Assembly: GCF_017639205.1 (NCBI RefSeq)
Contig: NZ_CP071139.1
Span: 6,943,501-7,007,500, forward strand
Direction of reading: 5' to 3'
Length of the DNA stretch: 64,000 nt
Source: Streptomyces nojiriensis
GTDB taxonomy: Bacteria; Actinomycetota; Actinomycetes; Streptomycetales; Streptomycetaceae
The notes under the pieces were generated by a model that saw nothing but the letters and a program-made list of their open reading frames with translations, did not search any database and was not told where the DNA came from. Positions within the stretch are counted from its first letter, which is position 1, and each line of letters begins with the position of its first letter. The position numbers and the translations under genes were made by a program. Positions 18,709 through 27,249 of this stretch are shown here, piece after piece.

Positions 18709-18770
18709 CCCCGGTCCCGGCCGGCCCTTCTCCGCCCTCATCCCGCTGCGACACCCTCTAGGGTGCGCCC

Positions 18771-19334
18771 ATGACGAAGAAGGCGACGACGAAGAAGTAC
18801 GCGGCCCTGCTGCGCGGAATCAATGTCGGCGGGAACAAGAAGGTCCCGATGGCGGAGCTGCGCGCGCTGCTGGAGGGGCTCGGACACGGCGACGTGGCGA
18901 CGTACCTGCAGAGCGGCAACGCCGTCTTCAGCAGCGCGCGGCAGGACCCGGCGGCCCTCGCCCGGGAGCTGGAGGCGGCCATCGAGGCCCACTTCGGCTT
19001 CCGGGTGGCGTGCCTGGTGCTGGACGGGGCGTACCTGCGTGCCGTCGCCGAGGCCTGTCCGTTCCCGGCCGCGGAGCTGGAGGGCAAGCAGCTGCACGTC
19101 ACCTTCTGCTCGGAACAGCCCGGCCCGGAGCGCTTCGCCGCGATCGACGGGGCGGCGCACCTCCCCGAGGAGTACCGGATCGGCGACCGCGTCCTCTACC
19201 TCTACGTCCCCGAGGGCCTGGGCCGCTCCAAGCTCGCCGAGGCCCTCGCCAAGCCCGCCGTCGTGAAGGGCCTCGACGTGACCACCCGCAACTGGAACAC
19301 CGTCGCCAAGCTCGTGGAACTGACCGCGGCCTGA
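18771..19334 (+). CDS. DUF1697 protein
   Basis: The 187-aa protein shows the DUF1697 pattern: KYAALLRGINVGGNKKVPMAELRALL at the N-terminus, TYLQSGNAVFSS, and RNWNTVAKLVEL at the C-terminus. The biochemical function is unknown. A Lys/Thr-rich start (MTKKATTKK) precedes the domain. No Shine-Dalgarno is visible, but TAGGGT (18759-18764) ends 6 nt before the ATG, so the mRNA is probably leaderless and the gene separate from uppP. Confidence 0.88.
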   Translation: MTKKATTKKYAALLRGINVGGNKKVPMAELRALLEGLGHGDVATYLQSGNAVFSSARQDPAALARELEAAIEAHFGFRVACLVLDGAYLRAVAEACPFPAAELEGKQLHVTFCSEQPGPERFAAIDGAAHLPEEYRIGDRVLYLYVPEGLGRSKLAEALAKPAVVKGLDVTTRNWNTVAKLVELTAA

Positions 19335-19577
19335 CCCCGGATCCGAACGGTCGGACGGCTTCACCGCGGAGCGTCAGCTCGTGCTCCCCGAACAGGTGCC
19401 CTGACCGCGCGGCGGGGCTCGGCGTACCGGCAACCCACCGAGGACCTGCCGGACACCGTCCGGACGGGGCCCATCGGCCGGCAGAGCCACCACGCGCAGG
19501 GCGCGTTCCCCCGCAGGCCCGGCAGTTCGCCGTGCCCCGAGGGCGACCCGGCGGGCCGGATGTGCCAGGCTCGTGGC
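19335..19577. other. Intergenic region, no gene seen
   Basis: This 243-bp spacer lies between the DUF1697 and PanE-like genes. I see no convincing coding sequence or strong hairpin. CAGGCT (19566-19571) ends 6 nt before the PanE-like ATG and may be its -10 element. Confidence 0.5.
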
Positions 19578-20579
19578 ATGCGTTACATCATCATCGGCGC
19601 GGGCGCGGTCGGCGCCACCATCGGCGGACGGCTCGCGGAGGCGGGCGGCGAGGTCGTCCTCGTCGCCCGGGGCGCGCACGCGCAGGCCCTGCGGGCCGAA
19701 GGGCTGCGGCTCACGACGGCCGACGGGACCCGGGTGCACCGGCTGCCCGTCGTCACCGGACCGGACGAACTCGGTGAACTGCGCCCCGACGACGTGCTGT
19801 TGCTGTCCGTGAAGACCCAGGACGCCATCGCCGCGCTCGACGCGTGGGGCGACGCGGAGGTCGCGGGCGGCGGTACGGCCGCACAGCGGCTCCCGGTGCT
19901 GTGCGCGCAGAACGGCGTGGAGAGCGAGCGGCTGGCGCTACGGCGCTTCGCGCGCGTGTACGGGGTGTGCGTATGGCTGCCCGCCACCTTCCTGGAGCCG
20001 GGGGTGGTCTCGGCGCTGTGCGCGCCGCTGATCGGCGTCCTGCACGTGGGCCGGGCGGCGGGCGGCACGGACGCCCTGTCCCGGGCCGTCTCGGCGGACC
20101 TCGGCAAGGCCGGCTTCGAGGCGCCGCCGGTCGCGGACGTGATGCGGTGGAAGTACGCGAAGCTGCTCGGGAACCTGGGCAACGCGATCCAGGCGACGAC
20201 CGGACCGGAGCCGGACCCGGCGAAGGCCGCGCTGCTCCTGCGGGCCGTCCGCGAAGGCAAGGCCGCCTTCGGCGCGGCGGGCATCGCCTACGCCTCGGAC
20301 GCCGAGCAGGCGACGGCCCGCGAGGGCAAGGTGAACCAGCCGGCAGGGGTGCGGGGCGGCTCGTCCTGGCAGAGCCTCGCGCGGGGCACGGGCTCGGTGG
20401 AGGCGGACTACCTCAACGGGGAGATCTCCCTGCTGGGCCGGCTGCACGGGGTGCCGACCCCGGTCAACGACGTCCTGCGGCACGCGGCGAACATCTTCGC
20501 CCGGGAGGGCCTGCCGCCCGGCGCGATGTCCGCCGCGGACCTGACGGCCCTCGCGGACGAGGCCGCGGCCCGGGGCTAG
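19578..20579 (+). CDS. Ketopantoate reductase-like (PanE/ApbA) dehydrogenase
   Basis: The 333-aa protein starts with an NAD(P)-binding motif (YIIIGAGAVGATIGGRLAEAG) and contains the family regions VLLLSVKTQDAIAAL, LCAQNGVES and MRWKYAKLLGNLGNAIQA, where the lysine is the expected catalytic residue. True PanE makes pantoate for coenzyme A; this longer version could act on another 2-keto acid. The ATG has no Shine-Dalgarno and CAGGCT ends 6 nt upstream, so it may be leaderless. The TAG stop lies in the CTAG flank of the foldback element at 20576, so the C-terminus may have been trimmed by insertion. Confidence 0.85.
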   Translation: MRYIIIGAGAVGATIGGRLAEAGGEVVLVARGAHAQALRAEGLRLTTADGTRVHRLPVVTGPDELGELRPDDVLLLSVKTQDAIAALDAWGDAEVAGGGTAAQRLPVLCAQNGVESERLALRRFARVYGVCVWLPATFLEPGVVSALCAPLIGVLHVGRAAGGTDALSRAVSADLGKAGFEAPPVADVMRWKYAKLLGNLGNAIQATTGPEPDPAKAALLLRAVREGKAAFGAAGIAYASDAEQATAREGKVNQPAGVRGGSSWQSLARGTGSVEADYLNGEISLLGRLHGVPTPVNDVLRHAANIFAREGLPPGAMSAADLTALADEAAARG

Positions 20580-20744
20580 GCCGTCTCTTCCGGATCTTGC
20601 CGGGCCCGCGACGCCCGGCACCGCACCTGGCCGCGTTGTCGGGGCGCCCGAGTACGTCCAGTACACGGTGCGCTCCTCCGCCTTGCCATGTACGGCACCG
20701 GACGCCGCGGGCTCGGCCGACAAGATCCGGAAGAGACGGCCTAG
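20576..20744. mobile_element. Foldback MITE-like element, copy A
   Basis: A 161-bp unit (20580-20740) is flanked by CTAG on both sides. Its 24-bp ends are inverted repeats with one mismatch, starting GCCGTCTCTTCCGGATCTTG. Inverted homology continues inward (the GCCCGCG...CCGG region), so most of the unit can fold into one long stem. It encodes no protein. Copy B at 49770-49937 is about 90 percent identical by eye. CTAG fits the YTAR-type 4-bp target duplication known from the IS5 group; that origin is inferred. Confidence 0.85.
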
Positions 20745-20817
20745 GCCGTCTCCTTGGCCGGCGTCGGTGCAGGGTTCGATGGTGTTCCGCTGCTCCCGCG
20801 GGGCAGTCGGGCCCTGG

Positions 20818-21453
20818 TCAGATCGTGACCGGGCCGCGGGCGGTGGCGAACTCGACCGAGATCAGGCCCGGCTCCTCATCCTCGACCCAGGTGACGTCGA
20901 TCTGGTCGAGGGGGTGGTCGGCCGGTTCGCCGAGGAATTCGGCGATGGAGGCGGCGTCGCCGGCGATGGAGACCCCGTGGATGGTGGTGGAGGTGCGCGG
21001 ATCGGCGCTCGGGCGCTCCTCCATGGGGACCAGCCACTGCAGGAAGTAGGGCAGTTCCGGGTCCTCCAGCAGTTCCAGCAGGCCGATCTGCTTCCACCTC
21101 AGGTCGAACCCGTCGGGGCGGACACGGTGGCCCTCGGCCGAGGTGCGGCCGAGGCGGGCCTCGACCGGGGCGATGTCGTCGACGGAGACCACCCAACCGA
21201 GCCAGCCGCCGCCCTCGGCGGCGCGGCGCGCGACCGCCTGGCCGAAGGGTGCGCGGTCGGCGGCGGGGTGGTCGAGCGTGGTGACCACCTCGACGTAGGT
21301 GCCGCCGTTCAGCGGGAGAATGAAATTGCGGGTGCCGAATCGCGGGTGCACGCCCCCGTCGACGAACCCGGCGCCCAGCGCCGATCCGATCCACTGGACG
21401 GTGGAGACGAAGCTGTCGCGGGCCACCGCATAGGACACGTGATCAAGTCGCAC
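20818..21453 (-). CDS. Glyoxalase-like (VOC) domain protein
   Basis: The 211-aa product begins VRLDHVSYAV, typical of glyoxalase-like VOC proteins in which the first His is a metal ligand. It continues with PLNGGTYVEVVTTLDHP, GGWLGWVVSVDDI and LPYFLQWLVPMEERPSADP. Full VOC metal chemistry is not certain and no substrate can be assigned. The GTG has no clear Shine-Dalgarno, but GATGAT ends 6 nt upstream, so leaderless expression is possible. It ends 74 bp from the copy A element. Confidence 0.78.
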   Translation of the reverse strand: MRLDHVSYAVARDSFVSTVQWIGSALGAGFVDGGVHPRFGTRNFILPLNGGTYVEVVTTLDHPAADRAPFGQAVARRAAEGGGWLGWVVSVDDIAPVEARLGRTSAEGHRVRPDGFDLRWKQIGLLELLEDPELPYFLQWLVPMEERPSADPRTSTTIHGVSIAGDAASIAEFLGEPADHPLDQIDVTWVEDEEPGLISVEFATARGPVTI

Positions 21454-21949
21454 CGCGCCATCATCACCCGACAACCCGCACAAATCCCTACGCCACGCAC
21501 GCCGCCCCGGCCGCGTCCGCCGTGGATTCAGCCGTGGAGCGGATCGATCACCGTCATCCCGGCGGGGGAGGCCCCGGTCGAAGCCGGGCAGCAGCGCTGC
21601 CGCCTCGCCGAGGCCCACGACCCGCTCGATCAGCCGCTGCGGGGCGTGCGCTGCTGCCGCGCCCGGCAGCGGCGCCCGGCAGCCGCGCTTGGCGGTGCGG
21701 GGCCGGTCGGGGATACGCTGAAGGGGAGTCTCTACGTCCGCCGGTCCTCGTCGAAGTGACCGACCGCAGCGGTAGGAGTCGAAGCGGATTCGACCCGGGG
21801 TCGAACCGGCGGCGCCTCGTGGCCGACCGGGCTTCGACGCGCATGCGGTGCGGCGGTGCGGTCGCCCGAGGTCGTGACGCCGCCCACGCGCACCGGAGGC
21901 CGGTGGACGGTCCGTCACACGCCTGCCGTCGTGAGGGAGAACGATTCCC
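21454..21949. promoter_or_regulatory. Long divergent spacer upstream of the molybdenum hydroxylase operon
   Basis: This 496-bp gap shows no coding sequence I trust. It contains a perfect dyad, TTCGACCC-G-GGGTCGAA (21789-21805), within a cluster of TTCGA/TCGAA words (about 21758-21840). A GAGGGAGAA ribosome site (about 21933-21941) precedes the GTG at 21950. The dyad is a candidate operator for the xanthine dehydrogenase-like genes. Confidence 0.4.
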
Positions 21950-22777
21950 GTGGACCTCAACACGATCACCGAAATCGTCCGGCGTCCCCCCGACCGGCCG
22001 GGCGCGAACTGGCGCGAGGGCGATGCCTGGCTCGCGGGCGGGACGTGGCTGTTCTCGGTGGAACAGCCGGATCTGCGCCGCCTGGTCGACCTGACCACCC
22101 TGCGGTGGGACCCCCTCGTCGTGACCGACAAGGGCCTCGAAATCGGTGCCACCTGCACCATCCGCGAGCTGTACGCCTTCCGGCCCCCGGCCGACTGGAC
22201 CGCCGGCCCCCTGTTCGGGACGGCCTGCGAGGCGTTCCTGTCCTCGTTCAAGGTCTGGAACGCGGCGACCGTGGGCGGAAACATCTGCATGTCGCTGCCG
22301 GCCGGCCCCATGATCACGCTGACGGTCGCACTGGAGGCGCGCTACGAACTGTGGGCCCCCGACGGGACGACGCGCACCGTCGACGCCCTCGACTTCGTGA
22401 CCGGCAACCACGAGAACGTCCTCACCCCCGGGGAGATCCTGCGGCGCATCGAGATCCCGGTGCACGCCCTGCGCAAACGCGCCACGCACCGCCGGTTCAC
22501 CCTGACCCGCCTCGGCCGCTCGACGGTGTTCCTCGTCGGTACGCGCACGCCCGGAAACAACGACCTGCTGCTCACCGTCACCGCCGGCACCACCAGACCC
22601 GTGCGCATGGTCTTCGACACCATGCCCGACGCCCCGACCCTGCAGCAGAGCATCGACGTCATCCCCACCGACGTCTGGTTCGACGACCCCAACGGCACTC
22701 CCGGCCACCGCCGCCATCTGACGAAGCACTTCGCCGAGGAGATCCGCCGTGAACTCGCGTCCGGGAGCCCGACATGA
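21950..22777 (+). CDS. FAD-binding subunit of a molybdenum hydroxylase
   Basis: The 275-aa protein resembles the FAD-binding PF00941 subunit of xanthine dehydrogenase/CoxM-type enzymes. AWLAGGTWLFSVEQPDLRRLVDLT (about residues 27-50) replaces the usual AGGT-L-P-K FAD loop, and KVWNAATVGGNICMSLPAGP (about 102-121) is the second FAD motif. It passes electrons from the Fe-S clusters to the acceptor. The stop overlaps the next gene by 4 bp (ATGA). The oxidised substrate is unknown; the Ser/Met-rich second motif is diverged from purine-specific enzymes. Confidence 0.88.
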   Translation: MDLNTITEIVRRPPDRPGANWREGDAWLAGGTWLFSVEQPDLRRLVDLTTLRWDPLVVTDKGLEIGATCTIRELYAFRPPADWTAGPLFGTACEAFLSSFKVWNAATVGGNICMSLPAGPMITLTVALEARYELWAPDGTTRTVDALDFVTGNHENVLTPGEILRRIEIPVHALRKRATHRRFTLTRLGRSTVFLVGTRTPGNNDLLLTVTAGTTRPVRMVFDTMPDAPTLQQSIDVIPTDVWFDDPNGTPGHRRHLTKHFAEEIRRELASGSPT

Positions 22778-25491
22778 CGTACCGCGTGAACGGCAGGAGC
22801 TTCGGCGAGGAGCCGGCGCCCGGACAGTGCCTGCGCACCTTCCTCCGCTCGCTCGGCCACTACGGTGTCAAGAAGGGCTGTGACGCGGGAGACTGCGGGG
22901 CCTGCACGGTGTGGCTGGACGGCAGCCCCGTGCACAGCTGCATCACCCCCGCCTTCCGCGCCGACGGCCGTGAGGTGACCACCATCGAGGGGCTGGGCTC
23001 GCCCGGCAGCCTGCATCCGATGCAGCGGCAGTTCCGCGACGCCCCGGGATTCCAGTGCGGCTTCTGCACCGCCGGAATGATCATGACCTCGGCGACCTTC
23101 ACCGAGTCCCAGAAGGCCGATCTGCCAAGGGCCTTGAAGGGCAACCTCTGCCGCTGCACCGGCTACCGGGGGATCGAGGACGCCGTGCGGGGCGTCGTCG
23201 GCGTGGAGAGCGCCAGGCCGGGAAAGGCCGTCGGAACGAGCGTCGGAGCCCCTGCCGCCAACGACGTGGTGACGGGCCGCGCCGAGTTCACGATGGACAC
23301 CCGGATGGAGGGCATGCTGCACCTCAAGGTGCTGCACTCGCCGCACGCCCACGCCCGGATCCTGTCGATCGACAAGAGCGCCGCCCTCGCGGTTCCCGGC
23401 GTACATCGCGTCTACACCTGGGAGGACGTGCCGCGCAGACGCTTCACCACGGCGATCCACACCGACCACCTGGTCGACCCGGACGACACCCTGATCCTCG
23501 ACCGGACGGTCCGCTTCGCCGGCCAGCGCGTCGTCGCCGTCGTCGCCGACACGCCGGGCGCCGCGGAAGAGGGCTGCCGGAACGTCGTCGTCGAGTACGA
23601 GCCGCTGCCCGCGGTGTTCGACCCCGAGGAGGCCATGGCCGAGGGCGCCCCGCAGATCCACGGGGCGGACGACCCCTTCGTCCGCGACCCCGTCCACAAC
23701 GTCCTGCTCGAGATCCATTCGCACATCGGAGACGTGGACGCGGGCTTCGCCGAGGCCGACGTGGTCCACGAAGGCACCTACTCGTCCCCGCGCGTGCAGC
23801 ACGCGCACCTGGAGACCCACGGCTCGATCGCCTGGATGGAGGACGGCCGCCTGAACGTCCGCACCAGCTCGCAGTCGCCCTCCATCGCCAAGGTCAAACT
23901 CGCCCACCTGTTCGCCCTGCGCCCGGACCAGCTCCGCGTGTTCTGCAAGCGCGTGGGCGGCGGTTTCGGCGGCAAACAGGAAGTCATCTCGGAGGACCTG
24001 GCCGCGCTCGCCGCGCTGGACACCGGGCGGCCCGTGTGCTTCGAGTACACCCGCGAGGAGGAGTTCACCACGGCCTCTCCGCGGCATCCGATGACGCTGA
24101 CGGTCAAGCTGGGCGCCAAGGCGGACGGCACGCTCACCGCCTTCCAGGTCCGCAACGTGTCGAACACGGGCGCCTACGGGAACCACGGCGGCGAGACCCT
24201 GTTCGCGGGCGGCGCGGCCGTCATGATCTACCGCTGCCCCAACAAGAAGTACGACGCCTACTCCGTCTACACCAACACCGTTCCGAGCGGCGCCCTGCGC
24301 GGATACGGGATGACCCAGCCGGCCTTCGCCGTGGAATCGGCGATGCACGAACTGGCCCTCGCCCTCCACATGGACCCGCTCGAACTGCGCCGCCGCAACA
24401 TCGTGCGGCCGGGCGACCCGCTCGTCGCGCTGCACGACGGCCCCGACGACGTGATGTTCGGCGAGGACGGCCTCGCGCAGTGCATCGACCTGGTGGACCG
24501 GGCCCTGGCCCGGACGGCCGGGGACCCGCACCTCGGCCCGGACTGGCTCATCGGGGCGGGCGCCGCGGCCTCCCTGCACGAGACCGCGCCCCCGACCGAA
24601 CACATCTCGGAGGCCTGGGTGACGCTCGGCGACGACCTCGTCTACGAGCTCGCCGTCGGCACGGTCGAATTCGGCGAGGGCACCTCGACCGCCCACGTCC
24701 AGATCGCCGCGAACCAGCTGGGCACCACACCGTCGAGGATCCGCCTCGTGCAGTCCGACACCGACCGCACGGGATTCGACACCGGAGCCTTCGCGAGCGC
24801 CGGACTCTTCGTGGCGGGCAACGCGGTCCTGCGGGCGAGCAACGCCGTGCGCGATCGCATCCTCGAATTCGCCGCCGCCCACACGGGCATCCACCCCGTG
24901 ATGTGCTCCATGGACGACGACGGCGTCGTCTGCGGGGACCACCGGGTGTCGCTGGCCGAACTCGTCGCGCTGGCACGCGCGCGCGGCATCCGCTTCACCG
25001 CCGCCCGCAAGGCCTACGGATCGCCCCGGAGCACCACCTCCAACGCACACGGATTCCGGATCGCGGTCCACCGGGTGACCGGTGAGATCCGCGTCCTCCA
25101 CAGCGTCCAGGCGGCCGATGCCGGCGTCGTCATCAACCCCGCGCAGGTACGGGGACAGGTGGAGGGCGCCGTCGCCCAGGGAATCGGCTTCGTACTGACC
25201 GAGAACCACCGGCTCGACGCGAACGGCGCCGTGCTCAACCCGAACCTCCGCAACTACCGCATCCCCGCCTACGCCGACGTCCCGCGCACCGAAGTGCTCC
25301 TGGTGGGCTCGGCGGACTCCGTCGGGCCGATGCGGGCGAAGGGCATGGCGGAATGCAGCATCAACCCGGTGGCCCCCGCACTGGCGAATGCACTCCAGGA
25401 CGCCACGGGAATCCGCTACCGGTCGCTGCCGCTGACACCGGAACGGATCTACGACCGGCTCGGCGAGAAGCGGTCGCACGCGAAGGCCTGA
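22774..25491 (+). CDS. Fused [2Fe-2S]-molybdopterin subunit, xanthine dehydrogenase family
   Basis: This 905-aa fusion joins the small Fe-S subunit to the large molybdopterin subunit. The plant-type [2Fe-2S] domain has CDAGDCGACTVW (about residues 36-47), and the helical second cluster domain has CGFCTAGM and CRCTGYRGI. The molybdopterin part starts near 155 and contains GGGFGGKQEVISED, SGALRGYGMTQPAFAVE and the C-terminal KGMAECSINPVAPAL, whose Glu is at the catalytic position. It forms an enzyme with the FAD subunit upstream. The order FAD, then Fe-S/Mo fusion, then an ABM membrane protein is unusual. Substrate not identifiable. Confidence 0.92.
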   Translation: MTYRVNGRSFGEEPAPGQCLRTFLRSLGHYGVKKGCDAGDCGACTVWLDGSPVHSCITPAFRADGREVTTIEGLGSPGSLHPMQRQFRDAPGFQCGFCTAGMIMTSATFTESQKADLPRALKGNLCRCTGYRGIEDAVRGVVGVESARPGKAVGTSVGAPAANDVVTGRAEFTMDTRMEGMLHLKVLHSPHAHARILSIDKSAALAVPGVHRVYTWEDVPRRRFTTAIHTDHLVDPDDTLILDRTVRFAGQRVVAVVADTPGAAEEGCRNVVVEYEPLPAVFDPEEAMAEGAPQIHGADDPFVRDPVHNVLLEIHSHIGDVDAGFAEADVVHEGTYSSPRVQHAHLETHGSIAWMEDGRLNVRTSSQSPSIAKVKLAHLFALRPDQLRVFCKRVGGGFGGKQEVISEDLAALAALDTGRPVCFEYTREEEFTTASPRHPMTLTVKLGAKADGTLTAFQVRNVSNTGAYGNHGGETLFAGGAAVMIYRCPNKKYDAYSVYTNTVPSGALRGYGMTQPAFAVESAMHELALALHMDPLELRRRNIVRPGDPLVALHDGPDDVMFGEDGLAQCIDLVDRALARTAGDPHLGPDWLIGAGAAASLHETAPPTEHISEAWVTLGDDLVYELAVGTVEFGEGTSTAHVQIAANQLGTTPSRIRLVQSDTDRTGFDTGAFASAGLFVAGNAVLRASNAVRDRILEFAAAHTGIHPVMCSMDDDGVVCGDHRVSLAELVALARARGIRFTAARKAYGSPRSTTSNAHGFRIAVHRVTGEIRVLHSVQAADAGVVINPAQVRGQVEGAVAQGIGFVLTENHRLDANGAVLNPNLRNYRIPAYADVPRTEVLLVGSADSVGPMRAKGMAECSINPVAPALANALQDATGIRYRSLPLTPERIYDRLGEKRSHAKA

Positions 25492-25495
25492 GCAC

Positions 25496-26467
25496 ATGGA
25501 CACCGAGAAGCACCAGCAAGACGCCGAGGCCACGGCGATCATCGCCCAGAAGGTCCTGCCAGGACGGGAGCGGGAGTACGAGGCGTGGCAGCAGGACGTC
25601 AACGCCGCCGCCGCCGCGTACGACGGGTACCTCGGCGTCGAGGTCGCCCCGCCGACACCCCTGCAACCCGAATGGGTCGTGGTCTACCGGTACGACTCGA
25701 TACCCCACCTGCAGGCGTGGATCAACAGCTCGACCCGGCAGGGACTCCTCGAAGTCGGCGACGAGTACCTCGACGGCCCCGGAACCCAGCAGGTCGTCAG
25801 CGGCCACGCACCCGCACAGGATCCGCTGGTGACCGTGGTGATCACCCACCGCGTCCACCCCGAGCACGTCGAGGACTTCCTCGCATGGCAGCGCCGGATG
25901 ACGGAGGAGGAGAGCAGGTTCGAAGGCTTCCGCGGAAGCGAGTTCTTCCCGCCCATCGAAGGGGTCCAGGAGGAATGGACCACGCTGTACCGGTTCGACA
26001 ACGCTGAGCACCTCGACGCCTGGCTGACCTCGGACAGGCGGCGGAAGGTCCTCGCCGAGGGAAAGCAGTTCGATTTCAAACTGCGCACGATCGACAACTC
26101 CTTCGGCAGCTGGTTCGCCTTCGAGGAGAACGGCAGGGAAGCGCCCCCGCCCTCGGTCACCAAGACCGCCATCGCCGTCTGGGTCGGCCTGTACCCGACC
26201 GTCGTCCTCCTGGCGCTCGCCACGTCACCGCTGAAGATGCCGCTCTGGCTGGGCCTGCTCGTGGGGAACCTGCTGTCGAGCCTCGTCATGAGCTTCCTCA
26301 CGATGCCCTACTACGTGAACCCGCTCCTGGGGCGGTGGCTGCGCCCGTCGCCGGACGAACCGCCGGCCAGGGCCAACCTCATCGGCATCGGGATCGTCGC
26401 CGTCCTGCTCGCCTTCTGGGTCGTGGTCTTCTACCTGGTGACCACCCAGATCTGGAGCCTGCCCTGA
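25496..26467 (+). CDS. Tandem ABM-domain protein with C-terminal membrane anchor
   Basis: The 323-aa protein has two antibiotic-biosynthesis-monooxygenase (ABM) type domains: ATAIIAQKVLPGREREYEAWQ (from about residue 11) and TVVITHRVHPEHVEDFLAWQ (from about 112). Each is followed by a WVVVYRYDS or WTTLYRFDN strand. Three membrane helices lie in the last 110 residues (AVWVGLYPTVVLLALA, LWLGLLVGNLLSSLVMSF, IGIVAVLLAFWVVVFYLV). It starts 4 bp after the hydroxylase gene and is surely co-transcribed. ABM domains bind small aromatic or haem-like ligands; here one might deliver or protect the hydroxylase substrate at the membrane. That role is inference. Confidence 0.85.
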   Translation: MDTEKHQQDAEATAIIAQKVLPGREREYEAWQQDVNAAAAAYDGYLGVEVAPPTPLQPEWVVVYRYDSIPHLQAWINSSTRQGLLEVGDEYLDGPGTQQVVSGHAPAQDPLVTVVITHRVHPEHVEDFLAWQRRMTEEESRFEGFRGSEFFPPIEGVQEEWTTLYRFDNAEHLDAWLTSDRRRKVLAEGKQFDFKLRTIDNSFGSWFAFEENGREAPPPSVTKTAIAVWVGLYPTVVLLALATSPLKMPLWLGLLVGNLLSSLVMSFLTMPYYVNPLLGRWLRPSPDEPPARANLIGIGIVAVLLAFWVVVFYLVTTQIWSLP

Positions 26468-26488
26468 CCCGGCCCGAGCCGGCGTGTG

Positions 26489-27244
26489 CTACGCGGTCAG
26501 CGCGGGCAGCCGGGCCGGCGCCGTCGCGGCCGCGTCGAAGCGGCGCAGCAGCAGCCGGGCCAGTTCCGGGGCCGCGCCCAGGACGTCCGCGACGACGTCC
26601 GCGCCCGCGGCGCCGGCGCCCGCCGCGATGCGGTCCGGGAGGCGGCCGGGGGCGATGACGTACGGGGCCACCGCCACCCGCTCGAAGCCCTCGGCGCGCA
26701 GGGCCCGTACGGCGTCCTCCGTACGGGGCAGTGCGGCGGAGGCGAACGCAGGCCGCACGGCACACCAACCGGTGCGCCGCCACTCCCGCGCGGTTTCAGC
26801 GATCACTGCGATCGCCTCCGGGTCCGTGGAGCCGGCGGCCGCGAGCACCACTGCGGTGGTGGCGCGGTCCGCCGGGGTGAGGCCGGCTTCGGTGAGCCGG
26901 CGATCCAGGGCGGTCAGCAGGAGCGGGGACGGCCCGAGGACGTCCGCCACCCGCACCGACAGCCCCGGCAGGCGCGAGGTCGACTCGGCGAGCGCCGCCG
27001 GGATGTCGGATTTCGCGTGGAAGGCGCGGGTCAGCAGCAGCGGGAGCGCCACGACCTCCCGTACGCCGGACAGGTAGAGCGAGGACAGGGCCTGCCCCAC
27101 CGACGGGGTGTTGAAGTCCAGGAAGGCCGTCTCCACGCGCAGCCCGGGCCGCAGCGCCCGCACGCGCCCGGTCAGGGCGTGCACGGTCGCCGCGTGCCGC
27201 GGATCGCGGCTGCCGTGGGCGATGACCAGGAGTGCCGGGGACAT
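26489..27244 (-). CDS. Sirohydrochlorin chelatase (CbiX/SirB type)
   Basis: This 251-aa class II chelatase starts with LLVIAHGSRDPRHAATV (metal-binding His in AHGS) and has the second-half elements VVALPLLLTRAFHAKSDIP and VAVAPYVIAPGRLPDRI. It inserts iron into sirohydrochlorin to give siroheme (or cobalt for cobalamin). It is the last gene of the sulfur locus, 5 bp after the permease, and siroheme is the cofactor of the CysI reductase encoded upstream, so iron insertion for siroheme is the likely job. It is convergent with the ABM gene, separated by 21 bp. Confidence 0.9.
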   Translation of the reverse strand: MSPALLVIAHGSRDPRHAATVHALTGRVRALRPGLRVETAFLDFNTPSVGQALSSLYLSGVREVVALPLLLTRAFHAKSDIPAALAESTSRLPGLSVRVADVLGPSPLLLTALDRRLTEAGLTPADRATTAVVLAAAGSTDPEAIAVIAETAREWRRTGWCAVRPAFASAALPRTEDAVRALRAEGFERVAVAPYVIAPGRLPDRIAAGAGAAGADVVADVLGAAPELARLLLRRFDAAATAPARLPALTA

Positions 27245-27249
27245 GGCGA

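Noticed and set aside
21789..21811. GGGTCGAACC resembling a tRNA T-loop
   Set aside because: No acceptor stem, anticodon arm or D-arm can be built around it; no tRNA gene is supportable in the window.
22342..25602. 1086-codon open frame on the minus strand opposite the hydroxylase genes
   Set aside because: Arg/Val/Gly/Asp-rich antisense translation with no domains; it is the usual high-GC shadow of the well-supported plus-strand genes.
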